A stretch of 56,275 bases of DNA from Actinophytocola sp044466355 (GTDB lineage Bacteria; Actinomycetota; Actinomycetes; Mycobacteriales; Pseudonocardiaceae). Position numbers and translations under genes: made by a program. The notes under the pieces are model-generated. The model was not told where the DNA came from. It ran no database searches and was given only the letters and a program-made list of their open reading frames with translations. Position 1 is the stretch's first letter; the number at the start of each line of letters is the position of its first letter. The stretch is taken from NCBI RefSeq assembly GCF_044466355.1, contig NZ_JBITMQ010000028.1, positions 1 through 56,275 of the forward strand, written 5' to 3'. Of this stretch, positions 1 through 7,889 are shown one piece after another.

Positions 1-191
1 ACGCCGCCGGTCATGAAGAACACGAACGAGGTGACGAGGTAGAGGACGCCGATCAGCTTGGGGTCGGTGGTCCGGAAGATCCCGAGGAGCGCAGCGCCTT
101 TCCGGCCCCGCGCGGCGGCGCCGGCGCGGACGCGGATCGGGGCCGGCTGTACCTGGGGGTCACGACCTCCAGAAGGTTTCACCGCGGTCAT
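1..191 (-). CDS. ctaD: Cytochrome c oxidase subunit I, N-terminal fragment
   Basis: These are the first 63 codons of the haem/copper-bearing membrane subunit of aa3-type cytochrome c oxidase; the gene runs off the left edge. The ATG is at 191-189. A basic, Pro/Ala-rich N-terminal tail of about 40 residues is followed at residues 41-59 by TTDPKLIGVLYLVTSFVFF, which matches the conserved start of helix I in actinobacterial CtaD. The gene lies downstream of the small gene at 307-531 but is separated from it by a strong hairpin, so it probably has its own promoter in 192-263. The identification rests on this short stretch only, but the motif is distinctive. Confidence 0.85.
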   Translation of the reverse strand, partial: MTAVKPSGGRDPQVQPAPIRVRAGAAARGRKGAALLGIFRTTDPKLIGVLYLVTSFVFFMTGG

Positions 192-263
192 GGCTGGGCT
201 CCCACCGCTGGACTCGCCCTCGCCCGTCCCATGGTTCTCGCGTTGCCCGGGATCGGCAACTCC

Positions 264-300
264 GCGGCGGGTGACCGGGAACAAACCGGTCACCCGCCGC
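264..300 (-). terminator. Hairpin terminator after the small HhH-like gene
   Basis: A perfect 15-bp stem (GCGGCGGGTGACCGG at 264-278 pairing with 286-300) closes a 7-nt loop just past the stop codon at 307. There is no U-tract, as is usual for GC-rich actinomycete terminators. It separates the small gene from ctaD. Confidence 0.7.
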
Positions 301-306
301 GTTCGG

Positions 307-531
307 TCACTTGGAGAGGGTCTCCAGTTCGGCCAGCGCGGCGGCCAGCCGGAAGTACTTGCTGTTCGCCAGGTCGCGCACGGTCTTGATGTTGAACGCG
401 GCGGCCAGCTTCTCGGCGTCGCCCTCGCTGACACCCGAGATGGCGGCGACGGGCGAGTCCAGGATCTCGGTGACGCCGAGGTCCTCGTACGCCTTGTCGA
501 GCTGCTTCGCGAGGTCTACGGAAACGGCCAC
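307..531 (-). CDS. Conserved small helix-hairpin-helix-like protein (74 aa)
   Basis: This is a small cytosolic protein without signal peptide or membrane segment. The start is GTG at 531, with AAGGAG nine bases upstream. Residues 30-60 contain ISGVSEGDAEKLAAAFNIKT, a pattern like the helix-hairpin-helix folds of non-specific DNA-binding or scaffold proteins (a Gly turn followed by an AEKL helix). Similar short proteins are widespread in actinobacteria, but I know of no established function. It is divergent from the rho-like gene at 716 and upstream of ctaD. The reading frame is secure; the function is not assigned. Confidence 0.75.
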   Translation of the reverse strand: MAVSVDLAKQLDKAYEDLGVTEILDSPVAAISGVSEGDAEKLAAAFNIKTVRDLANSKYFRLAAALAELETLSK

Positions 532-635
532 TGTTTCGTGCTCCTTCGTCGGTGGGGACTGACGGGGGGAACCTTAGACGGTTGCGTCCCGGCCGGGCGT
601 GGCGGTAGCCTCGGTGCACCGCTCGTGGTTGCGGA

Positions 636-682
636 CTCTTCCCCCACTGAGCCTCTTCTTTCCTTCTTCTTCCCACAGTCCT
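636..682 (+). promoter_or_regulatory. Pyrimidine-rich 5' leader of the rho-like gene
   Basis: Roughly 47 nt upstream of the rho-like start are almost purely C/T, with runs such as CTCTTCTTTCCTTCTTCTTC and few G residues, in a genome where C and G are otherwise balanced. Rho primary sites prefer YC-rich, unstructured RNA, so the leader resembles a rut site and could mediate autoregulation. This is an inference from base composition. Confidence 0.4.
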
Positions 683-715
683 CGCGCGACTGTGCATTCA
701 CCTAAAGGATTTCCC

Positions 716-1786
716 ATGTCTGTCAACGGAATACTCGACATCGTCGGGGACCGCGCGTTCGTGCGTGCCGACGGCTACCTGTCCGGTCCGGGGGACACGT
801 CCGTCCCCATGGGACTGGTGCGCGCCAACGACCTGCGGCGCGGCGACACGGTCACCGGTGAGGTCCGGTCCGGCAAGCTCGCCACGGTCGAGAGCGTGAA
901 CGGGCAGCGACCGCGGTACGCACGTCCCGCGTTCGCCGACCTGACTCCCTTGTACCCCAACGAAAGACTCCGGTTGGAGACGGAGCCGCACGCGCTCACC
1001 GCGCGGGTGAGCGACCTCGTCATGCCGGTCGGCAAGGGGCAGCGCGCGTTGATCGTCGCGCCGCCGAAGGCGGGCAAGACCACGGTGCTGCAGGCGATCG
1101 CGCACGGCATCGCCAAGAACCACCCGGAATGCCACCTGATGATGGTGCTCGTCGGCGAACGTCCGGAGGAGGTCACCGACCTCGCCCGCGGCGTACCCGC
1201 GGAGGTGGCGGCGGCGACGTTCGACCTGCCGCCGCGCGAGCACACCGCACTGGCCGAACTCGCCATCGAACGAGCGAAACGGCTCGTCGAACACGGCCGC
1301 GACGTGGTCGTGCTGCTGGACTCCCTCACCCGGCTCGGCCGCGCGTACAACCTGGCGGCCCCCGCGACCGGCCGCATCCTGTCCGGCGGCATCGACGCCA
1401 CCGCACTGACCCCGCCGAAGCGCTTCCTGGGCGCGGGCCGCAACATCGAGGGCGGCGGCTCCCTGACGATCTTCGCGACGGCCCTGGTCGAGACCGGTTC
1501 GGCGGGCGACTCGCTGATCTTCGAGGAGTTCAAGGGCACGAGCAACGCCGAACTGCGCCTGGACCGCCGCATCGCGGAACGCCGCGTGTTCCCCGCCGTC
1601 GACGTGCGCCAGTCCGGCACCCGCAAGGAGGAGCTGCTCCTCAGCCCATCCGAACTGGCCGCGACCCGCACACTCCGCCATGCCCTGAACACCCGCGACC
1701 CCGCCCAGGCCATAGACCTAATCCTGGACAACCTCCGCAAAACCCCAACAAACCCCCACTTCCTAACCACCCTCCCCCGCCGCTAA
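716..1786 (+). CDS. Short Rho-type transcription termination factor paralogue (356 aa)
   Basis: This is a RecA-fold RNA helicase of the Rho family, expected to load on C-rich RNA as a hexameric ring and release stalled transcripts. The ATG at 716 is preceded by AAAGGA. A cold-shock-like RNA-binding segment occupies about residues 1-85. Walker A is APPKAGKT (115-122), Walker B VVVLLDS (197-203), the Q-loop LSGGID (223-228) and the R-loop KGTSNAEL (273-280). It lacks the long Arg/Asp-rich N-terminal insertion typical of the main actinobacterial Rho (usually over 600 aa), so it is probably a second, minimal paralogue. The catalytic motifs are intact. Earlier in-frame starts would run into the pyrimidine-rich leader and are less likely. 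Confidence 0.88.
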   Translation: MSVNGILDIVGDRAFVRADGYLSGPGDTSVPMGLVRANDLRRGDTVTGEVRSGKLATVESVNGQRPRYARPAFADLTPLYPNERLRLETEPHALTARVSDLVMPVGKGQRALIVAPPKAGKTTVLQAIAHGIAKNHPECHLMMVLVGERPEEVTDLARGVPAEVAAATFDLPPREHTALAELAIERAKRLVEHGRDVVVLLDSLTRLGRAYNLAAPATGRILSGGIDATALTPPKRFLGAGRNIEGGGSLTIFATALVETGSAGDSLIFEEFKGTSNAELRLDRRIAERRVFPAVDVRQSGTRKEELLLSPSELAATRTLRHALNTRDPAQAIDLILDNLRKTPTNPHFLTTLPRR

Positions 1787-1788
1787 CC

Positions 1789-2082
1789 CCGCGAGTCACG
1801 CGCAGGAACACCGCGAGTCGCGCGCCCAGACACCGCGAGTCGCGCGCCAAAACACCGCGAGTCGCGCGCTCGGGCATACCGAGTTCCCGGTTTCGTGCAG
1901 ATCCTGGCCCGCATCAGGTCGCCGGAGGTGCACGAAACCGACAACTCACCCTGCGCGAGAGCGCGACTCGCCGTGTTCCTGCGCGCGACTCGCGGTGTTC
2001 CTGAGCGCGACTCGCTGTGTTCCTGAGCACGACTCGCGGTGTTCGCGCGCGCGACTCGCTGTGTTCCTGCGCGTGACTCGCG
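1789..2082. repeat. Inverted array of 22-bp repeats around a central palindrome
   Basis: Four copies of a 22-bp unit (core CCGCGAGTCGCGCGC) run head to tail from about 1789 to 1876. About six reverse-complement copies (core GCGCGACTCGCGGTGTTCCT) run from about 1959 to 2082. Between them lies an inverted repeat: GAGTTCCCGGTTTCGTGCA at 1881-1899 against TGCACGAAACCGACAACTC at 1929-1947. The period is 22 in most copies, and variable positions sit in the 3-4 bases after the core. The array fills the gap between the rho-like gene and the lipoprotein gene at 2119. It is not a CRISPR because there are no spacers. Confidence 0.85.
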
Positions 2083-2118
2083 GTGAACCAGGGTGGGGTG
2101 GGGTTCGTTTATGTGGGT

Positions 2119-2490
2119 ATGGCGCGGTTGTGGGTTGGGGTGGTTGCTGGTCTCGGGTTCTTGGTGGGGTGTGCTCAGGCGGAGCCGCCGCCTGAGCGGG
2201 TTTACACCGTCGAGGAGCTTGCCGAGACGATCGGGTGTGAGCCTCGGTTCCAGGGGAAGACCAGCGACTTCCGGCAGGCGGCGTGTTCGACCGACGCGAC
2301 CCGGTACATGCTGCTCGACTTCACCACCGAGGAGAAGAAGCAGGCCTGGCTCGACATGGCGCTGCTGTACGGCGCCACGTACCTCGTCGGCGAGAAATGG
2401 GCCCTCACCAGCATCGAGGTCGCCGACATGGAGCGGCTGCGCGGGGAGATCGGGGGGACGCTCCAGGGCGACCCCACCATGCGCCACTAG
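2119..2490 (+). CDS. Small predicted lipoprotein (123 aa)
   Basis: This is a secreted lipid-anchored protein of unknown function. The ATG at 2119 opens a type II signal peptide (residues 1-15) whose lipobox FLVGC leads into an acidic, Pro-rich linker. The mature part is about 105 residues with two further cysteines in the first half, which could form a disulfide. No known domain was recognised. It sits just after the 22-bp repeat array and converges on another tiny lipoprotein gene at 2530. An in-frame start at 2083 would add 12 residues before the signal peptide and overlap the repeat array, so 2119 is preferred. Confidence 0.7.
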   Translation: MARLWVGVVAGLGFLVGCAQAEPPPERVYTVEELAETIGCEPRFQGKTSDFRQAACSTDATRYMLLDFTTEEKKQAWLDMALLYGATYLVGEKWALTSIEVADMERLRGEIGGTLQGDPTMRH

Positions 2491-2493
2491 CAC

Positions 2494-2520
2494 GGCGCGC
2501 CCGGACAGCCCGGGCGCGCC
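2494..2520. terminator. Bidirectional hairpin terminator
   Basis: GGCGCGCCCGG (2494-2504) pairs with CCGGGCGCGCC (2510-2520) between the convergent lipoprotein genes. The stem is 11 bp with a short loop directly after the stop codon at 2490. Confidence 0.65.
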
Positions 2521-2529
2521 GCGACTGCC

Positions 2530-2697
2530 CTACTGCGTTACGACCAGCACGGCCGCGGGGCGGCCCATGCCCTCGTCGTCGTCACCATCGTCGTCGTCCT
2601 CCTCGCTGTCGTTGCACGCGGCCAGCAGCGGCAGCGCGGCCAGCGCGCCGATGACCGCCAGCATGCGGAGCGAACGGCGAGTGGGGTCGTGCGCCAT
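2530..2697 (-). CDS. Very small acidic lipoprotein (55 aa)
   Basis: The ATG at 2697 is preceded by AAGGGA. The signal peptide (RRSLRMLAVIGALAALPLLAAC) has a clear lipobox, LLAAC. The mature peptide is only about 27 residues and contains a run dominated by Asp/Glu (NDSEEDDDDGDDDEG), followed by a short hydrophobic tail ending VLVVTQ. It could bind cations at the cell surface, but no function is established. It converges on the lipoprotein at 2119-2490 and lies downstream of the methyltransferase gene at 2766. Confidence 0.6.
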   Translation of the reverse strand: MAHDPTRRSLRMLAVIGALAALPLLAACNDSEEDDDDGDDDEGMGRPAAVLVVTQ

Positions 2698-2765
2698 CGG
2701 GAAAATCCCTTCGGTTGGCGGTATGTCCGGTTCCCGTTGTACCGCACATCGCATGGGCCTGCTTG

Positions 2766-3581
2766 TCACGACTTCCGGGCGACGCCCGCGAAGGACAGCT
2801 CGTTCATCTCCGGGTCGTCGGAGATGTCGCCCGCACCGCCGGGGCGCCACGTGCCCGTCGGCACGAGGCCCGGTTCCACCAGCGCGAAGTCACCGAACAA
2901 CGTCGAGATCTCCGTGCGGGTGCGGGGGAACACCTGCCCGGCGCCCCGGCTCTCCCGCACGACACCGGCCACGGCGTGGATCTTGTCGCCCTGGATGTCG
3001 TCGGTCATGTGCGTGAGCGCGAGGTAGCTGCCGGGCGCCAGCGCCGACCGGTACCGCGAGACCAGCGTCGCCGGGTCGGCGTCGTCCGGGATCCAGTGCA
3101 GTACCAGCAGGAACAGCAGGCCGACGGGCTGGTCGAAGTCGATCAGCGAACGGGTGACCGGGTGGGTCAGGATGCCCTCCGGTTCGCGCATGTCCGCCTC
3201 GACCATGCCGGCACGGTCGTTGCCCGTCAGCATCAACTCGCTGTGCGCGACGGCGATCGGGTCCTTGTCGACGTACACGACACGGCAGTCGGGGTGTTCC
3301 TGCTGCGCGATCTCGTGCACGTTGCCGACCGTCGGGATGCCGGAACCGATGTCGAGGAACTGGCGGATGCCCTCGCCGATCATGAACCGGACCGCGCGGG
3401 CGAGGAACGCGCGGTTGAGCCTGGCGGCGGCCCTGATGCCGGGCACGGCGCGTTCGACCTGGTCGGCCATGGCGCGGTCGGCCTCGAAGTTGTGGCTGCC
3501 GCCGAGCAGGTAGTCGTAGGTCCGGGCCCCACTCGGCGCGGACGTGTCGATGATCCCCGGAACCCAGTCCTGCTGTGTCAC
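2766..3581 (-). CDS. SAM-dependent methyltransferase, DUF574/SAV2177 type (271 aa)
   Basis: This is a Rossmann-fold S-adenosylmethionine methyltransferase of the actinomycete-expanded family Methyltransf_19 (DUF574). The start is GTG at 3581 behind GAGGTG. The family signature at the N-terminus, SGARTYDYLLGGSHNFEADR, is present. The SAM-binding loop is seen in FLDIGSGIPTVGNVHE, with the acidic residue after strand 2 in VVYVDKDP. Length is normal for the family. Substrates are not known for most members; many lie near natural-product genes. It is divergent from the P450 gene at 3699 across 117 bp. Confidence 0.85.
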   Translation of the reverse strand: MTQQDWVPGIIDTSAPSGARTYDYLLGGSHNFEADRAMADQVERAVPGIRAAARLNRAFLARAVRFMIGEGIRQFLDIGSGIPTVGNVHEIAQQEHPDCRVVYVDKDPIAVAHSELMLTGNDRAGMVEADMREPEGILTHPVTRSLIDFDQPVGLLFLLVLHWIPDDADPATLVSRYRSALAPGSYLALTHMTDDIQGDKIHAVAGVVRESRGAGQVFPRTRTEISTLFGDFALVEPGLVPTGTWRPGGAGDISDDPEMNELSFAGVARKS

Positions 3582-3698
3582 GCCACACCTCGTTTTCGAG
3601 AAAGTCCACGAAATCCTCGGATCCCACCCGTTCGGGTGCTGTCCGAGACCGTTGGGGGCCCCTTACTGTAATCCGTCTCGCGAGGCGAGGAGATGCGG

Positions 3699-5015
3699 AT
3701 GTCCGTTCCGGTGGCACCCGGGCGCTGGCCTGTGCTCGGCCACACTCCCGCCCTGCTGCGTCGCAGATTCGGCTTCACAGAAGGTCTTCACACCTATGGG
3801 GACGTCGTGCGCGTGCACCTCGGCACGCTCCCGATGTACTTCGTGACCACCCCGGAGCTGACGCACCGCGTGCTCGTCACCGACTCGGCGAGTTTCGGAA
3901 AAGGTGCCATGTTCGACAAGTTCCGGCCATTCGTCGGTGACGGCCTCGTGAATTCCGGTGGCGCCTTTCACCTGCGACAACGCAGATTGGTTCAGCCCGC
4001 GTTCCACCACGAGCGCATCGCGCGTTACACCGGGAAAATGGAAACCGCCGTTGCCCGGCTGAGCGGGTCGTGGCGGCCGGGGGAACGGCGCGAGATCAAC
4101 GAGGACATGCAGGCGCTCGCCGTGACCATCGTCGGCGAGGCGCTGTTCGGCACCGAGTTCGGCCGCACCGCCATCGAGGAGGCCCGCCGCTCCATCCCGG
4201 TCGTGATCCGGCACGGCATGGTCCGTGCCCTGTCCCCCGCGTTCGTCGGCCCGCTGCTGGTCCGCGGCAACCGCCAGTTCGACCGCGCGGTGCGCCGCAT
4301 GCGCGCGGTGGTCGGCACGGTCATCGCCGACTGGCGCGCCACCGGTGTCGACCGGGGCGACCTGCTGTCCATGCTGCTCGCGGCCCGCGACTCCGACGGC
4401 GAGCCGATGACCGACCAGCAGGTCTACGACGAGGTCGTCACGCTCCTGTCCGCGGGCATCGAGACCAGCGCGCTGGCGCTGGCCTGGCTGTTCCACGAGA
4501 TCTCCCGGCACGCGGACGTCGAGCGGCGTGTGCACGAGGAGATCGACCAGGTGCTGTCCGGCCGCCCGGTCACCGCCGACGACGTGCCCAAACTGACCTA
4601 CCTCCAGCAGGTGATCAACGAGACCCTGCGGATGTACCCCATCTGGATCCTGATGCGCCGCACGCTGCGGCCGGTGCGGCTCGGCGGCGTCGGCCTCCCC
4701 GCGGGCACCGAGGTCACCATCAGCCCGCACGCGCTGCACCACGACCCCCACACGTTCCGGGACCCGCACCGCTTCGACCCGGACCGGTGGGCGCCGGAAC
4801 GGGTCAAGGACATCCCGCGCGGCGCGTTCATCCCGTTCGGCGCAGGCAACCGCATGTGTGTGGGCAACGCCTTCGCCATGACCGAGATGGCCGTGACGGT
4901 GGCGACGATCGCGAGCCGCTGGCGGCTCGCACCCGTCCCCGACCGGCCCCTGCGGGTCAAGTACACCTCCACCGCCTATCCCGCACGGCTGTCGATGACG
5001 GTCGTCCCTCGCTGA
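3699..5015 (+). CDS. Cytochrome P450 (CYP170/CYP183-like, 438 aa)
   Basis: This is a haem-thiolate monooxygenase. All diagnostic sites are intact: the I-helix AGIET (252-256), ExxR as E308-T-L-R311, the FDPDRW motif, and the haem loop FGAGNRMCVG with proximal Cys387. The I-helix and overall shape resemble the class used for sesquiterpene oxidation in actinomycetes, but no terpene synthase lies nearby, so the substrate is open. Two ATGs compete (3693 and 3699); GAGGAG at 3687-3692 gives good spacing only to 3699. It is followed after 10 nt by the secreted hydrolase gene, with which it is probably co-transcribed. No ferredoxin gene is adjacent. Confidence 0.88.
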   Translation: MSVPVAPGRWPVLGHTPALLRRRFGFTEGLHTYGDVVRVHLGTLPMYFVTTPELTHRVLVTDSASFGKGAMFDKFRPFVGDGLVNSGGAFHLRQRRLVQPAFHHERIARYTGKMETAVARLSGSWRPGERREINEDMQALAVTIVGEALFGTEFGRTAIEEARRSIPVVIRHGMVRALSPAFVGPLLVRGNRQFDRAVRRMRAVVGTVIADWRATGVDRGDLLSMLLAARDSDGEPMTDQQVYDEVVTLLSAGIETSALALAWLFHEISRHADVERRVHEEIDQVLSGRPVTADDVPKLTYLQQVINETLRMYPIWILMRRTLRPVRLGGVGLPAGTEVTISPHALHHDPHTFRDPHRFDPDRWAPERVKDIPRGAFIPFGAGNRMCVGNAFAMTEMAVTVATIASRWRLAPVPDRPLRVKYTSTAYPARLSMTVVPR

Positions 5016-5025
5016 AAGGTCCCCG

Positions 5026-6042
5026 TTGTTCGCCCGACCCCCACGGCGGTTCGCCATGGCGCTCGCCGCCGCCGCTTCCGCGCTCGTCCTGTCCGCCCCC
5101 ACGGCGCAGGCGGCCCAGCCGACCTGCACCGACGAGCGGTACCCGGTCACGATCGCCGGCCTCGCACAGACCATGGCCGCCACGCTCTGCGTCCCGGCCG
5201 GTGGCGCGTCCGCCGTGCAGGTGCTCGTCCCGGGCGGGTTCTACAACCGCGGCTACTGGGACATCCCCGTCGACCCGGCACGGCACTCGTTCCGCCGCGC
5301 CATGAACGACGCGGGCTACGCGACGCTGGCCGTCGACCGGCTCGGGACCGGCGACAGCTCGGTGCCGAGCAGCGCCCTGCTGACCGCGATCACGCAGGCG
5401 GCGGCCGTGCACCAGGTGGTCGGGGAGCTGCGGGAACGGTTCGGCACGGTGTTCCTCGGCGGCCACTCGCTCGGCTCGGCCATCTCGATCATCGAGGCGG
5501 CCACGTACCGTGACGTGGACGGGGTGCTGGTCACCGGAATGGGTCACCACCTCAACACGCTCGGCCTCGCGCCGATCGCCGCCACGTTCGTGCCCGCGGT
5601 GCTGGACCCCGCGTTCGCCGACCGCACGCTCGACCTCGGCTACCTCACCACCATGCCCGGCACGCGCTGGCGGTCGCTGCACGCGCCGGGCCCCTACGAC
5701 GCGGCGATCGACGCGCTCGACGAGGCGACCAAGGACGTCGTCGCGCCGACCGAACTGGTCGACGCCGCCCTGCTCGGCACCGTCACCCCGTTCACCGCGC
5801 GGGTCGACGTCCCCGTCCTGACCGTCATGGCGGGCAGCGACCCGACCTTCTGCGGACTGCTCGCCACCGACTGCTCGTCGTCGGCGGCGCTGCTGCGGGC
5901 GGAGGCCCCGTTCTACGGCCCCGCCGCGCAGCTGCGGGCCTACGTCCTACCGGGCTACGGCCACGCGCTCAACTACGCCCCGAACGCTCCGGACCTGCAT
6001 GATGTGGTGGTGCGATGGGCCGATCGGATGATCCCCCGATGA
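5026..6042 (+). CDS. Secreted alpha/beta hydrolase (338 aa)
   Basis: This is an exported serine hydrolase of the alpha/beta fold. The start is TTG at 5026, six bases after GAAAGG. It keeps the twin-Arg/basic N-region (PPRRFAMALAAAASALVLSA), giving a signal peptide that ends near AQAA at residue 30. The nucleophile elbow is GHSLGSA with Ser148. A His in GYGHALNYAP near the C-terminus fits the catalytic histidine. An oxyanion-type GGFYNRGYW occurs near residue 70. Four cysteines in the mature protein may form disulfides. The substrate is unknown; esterase- or lipase-like activity is likely. It follows the P450 gene by 10 nt and overlaps the next gene by 4 nt (ATGA). Confidence 0.82.
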   Translation: MFARPPRRFAMALAAAASALVLSAPTAQAAQPTCTDERYPVTIAGLAQTMAATLCVPAGGASAVQVLVPGGFYNRGYWDIPVDPARHSFRRAMNDAGYATLAVDRLGTGDSSVPSSALLTAITQAAAVHQVVGELRERFGTVFLGGHSLGSAISIIEAATYRDVDGVLVTGMGHHLNTLGLAPIAATFVPAVLDPAFADRTLDLGYLTTMPGTRWRSLHAPGPYDAAIDALDEATKDVVAPTELVDAALLGTVTPFTARVDVPVLTVMAGSDPTFCGLLATDCSSSAALLRAEAPFYGPAAQLRAYVLPGYGHALNYAPNAPDLHDVVVRWADRMIPR

Positions 6043-7820
6043 CGACGCCCCTGCCGAACGGCCCGGGCGACCCGGTACCGAGATCGCCTGCGGACCGGGA
6101 GAAGGCGCGCGTCAAGGTCGCCAGGAAGTGGGCGTACCTGATCAGCACGACGGCGTACGTGCCCCTGAAGCACACCGACATCGAGGCGCCGCTGTTGGAG
6201 ATGGTCCACGACCTGTTCACGGCGCTGGCCGCCGAGCCGCTCGGTCTCGAGGAGGCGGAGCGGGTCGGTGCCCGCCTGGTGGCGCTGAACTGCGTCGACA
6301 AGTCGAGCCTGCAGTGCACGGTGGACGTCCTGGCGGGGCCGCTGCTGTCCGACGAGGACGTGCGGCACCTGCCGCCGGAGCGGGTGGTCCGGCTGATCGG
6401 CGCGGTGTCCGCGGGCTTCACCGAGGCCGTCCGGCGCCGCACGACCGACCAACAGGAGGCGATGTGCCGCGCGCTGATGGAGGTCGCCACGAAGGCGATG
6501 CGCGCGGCGGAGAAACGGCAGACGGACTTCGGCGACACGTCGACCGAGCTGACGCTGCTGCGGCGCCAGCTGAGCCACCAGCTGCTGCACGACGCGCTGA
6601 CGGGCCTGCCGAACCGGCAGTTCTTCGGCACCCGGCTGGAGGAGGTGCTCGGTTCCGGCGGCCCGACCACGCTGTACCGCGTCGAGCTGAACGGGTTCTC
6701 CGTGTTCAACGAGGGTCTGGGCAGCCCGAACACGGACACGCTGATGACGGCGATCGCGGTGCGGCTGCGGAACGCGCTGTCCGGCGAGGGCCTGATGGTG
6801 GCCCGGTTCGACCGGGCCGGTTTCATGGTCCTGCAGGAGCACGGCGAGGGGAGCGCGCGGCCGGCCGACGTGGTCGCGACGATCATGGCCGCCATCACGG
6901 AGACCACGCGGGTCGCGGGGGTCGGGCTCGCGACGACCGCCAGCGTCGGCGTGGTGCAGAGCCCGCCGCACCGGGCCGACCCGGTGGAGTTCATGCAGGC
7001 CGCGGACATCGCGCTGCGGCACGCGAAGGAGGAAGGCCCCGGCCGGTGGCGGCTGCTCACCCCGGACGAGGACGCGCACGACCGCAGGCTGCTGCGGTTC
7101 GCGGCGACCCTGCCGGGCGCGCTGGAGAGCGGGCAGCTCGCGGTCGGGTACCGGCTGCGGGTGGCGCTCGCCGACCGGCAGCCCGTGGCCGTCGACGCGT
7201 TCCCGCGCTGGCAGGAAGCCGGGTTGTCCGAGCAGCGGTGCGTCGAGCTGGTGGAGGCGACGGGACTCAGCCCGAAGCTCGGTCAGTGGGTGCTGCGGGA
7301 CGCGTGCGACCGGCTCGCGGGCGCGGCGCTGCCGCTGTCGGTGCACCTGTCCGGCAACCAGTCGGCCGCGCCGGACCTCGTCGACTCGGTGCTCGGCGTC
7401 CTCGACGAGTCCGCGATGCCCGCCGACCGGCTGCGGGTGGCGATGCCCGCGCAGGAGGTGTTCGACGGGCGGGCACGGAGCATGGACAACCTGTCGTCGC
7501 TCGCTGCGGCCGGGGTCGGCATGGCGGTCCACGACTTCAGCGGTGCCGCGTCGGACGTCGTGCGGCTGGCCGGGTTGCCGCTGCGTGCGGTGGCGCTGAC
7601 GGCACGGCTGGTGTCGCAGGCGCGGGGCGCGCCGAAGAAGTCGTTGGTGGCCAAGGCCTTGACCGGTCTCGCGACGATGGTGCACGAGGCGGGCGCCGAG
7701 GTCGCGGTCGACGACATCCGCAGCAAGCAGGAGGCGGACTGGTGGCGCGGCGTGGGCGCCGACACGGCGACGGGCCCGCTGTTCCCGGACCCCGACCCGA
7801 AGGCCCTGTTCCCGGACTGA
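6039..7820 (+). CDS. Degenerate GGDEF-EAL domain protein (593 aa)
   Basis: This is a cytosolic c-di-GMP-type signalling protein that is probably enzymatically inactive. An alpha-helical N-terminal region (about 1-170, containing KWAYLISTTAYVPL) is followed by a GGDEF fold with the typical lead-in LLHDALTGLPNR. The active-site loop reads RFDRAGF (256-262) in place of RxGGDEF. The EAL domain carries DAF (386-388) in place of EAL, and its other catalytic acids are also not evident. Such double-degenerate proteins usually act as sensors or scaffolds. The ATG at 6039 overlaps the hydrolase stop (ATGA), suggesting translational coupling; an in-frame ATG at 6015 is the alternative. It converges on the aminotransferase gene at 7890. 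Confidence 0.82.
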   Translation: MTTPLPNGPGDPVPRSPADREKARVKVARKWAYLISTTAYVPLKHTDIEAPLLEMVHDLFTALAAEPLGLEEAERVGARLVALNCVDKSSLQCTVDVLAGPLLSDEDVRHLPPERVVRLIGAVSAGFTEAVRRRTTDQQEAMCRALMEVATKAMRAAEKRQTDFGDTSTELTLLRRQLSHQLLHDALTGLPNRQFFGTRLEEVLGSGGPTTLYRVELNGFSVFNEGLGSPNTDTLMTAIAVRLRNALSGEGLMVARFDRAGFMVLQEHGEGSARPADVVATIMAAITETTRVAGVGLATTASVGVVQSPPHRADPVEFMQAADIALRHAKEEGPGRWRLLTPDEDAHDRRLLRFAATLPGALESGQLAVGYRLRVALADRQPVAVDAFPRWQEAGLSEQRCVELVEATGLSPKLGQWVLRDACDRLAGAALPLSVHLSGNQSAAPDLVDSVLGVLDESAMPADRLRVAMPAQEVFDGRARSMDNLSSLAAAGVGMAVHDFSGAASDVVRLAGLPLRAVALTARLVSQARGAPKKSLVAKALTGLATMVHEAGAEVAVDDIRSKQEADWWRGVGADTATGPLFPDPDPKALFPD

Positions 7821-7822
7821 CC

Positions 7823-7887
7823 TGGAAGACGTTTTCAGTGCCGGTTGGCGGATCCAGGGTCAACGTCCCGAAAGCGTCTTTCAGGGC
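7823..7887. repeat. Mini copy of the intergenic palindromic element
   Basis: This 65-bp palindromic segment exactly fills the space between two convergent stop codons. Its right part, read on the minus strand, is TGCCCTGAAAGACGCTTTCG followed by GGACGTTGACCCTGGATCC. That is nearly identical to the left end of the large element at 23043. Its left part (CCTGGAAGACGTTTTCAG) is an imperfect inverted copy of the same end. It probably acts as a bidirectional terminator. Confidence 0.7.
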
Positions 7888-7889
7888 AC

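Noticed and set aside
1789..2082. 22-bp repeats as a CRISPR array
   Set aside because: Units abut without spacers, exist in both orientations and no cas gene is near.
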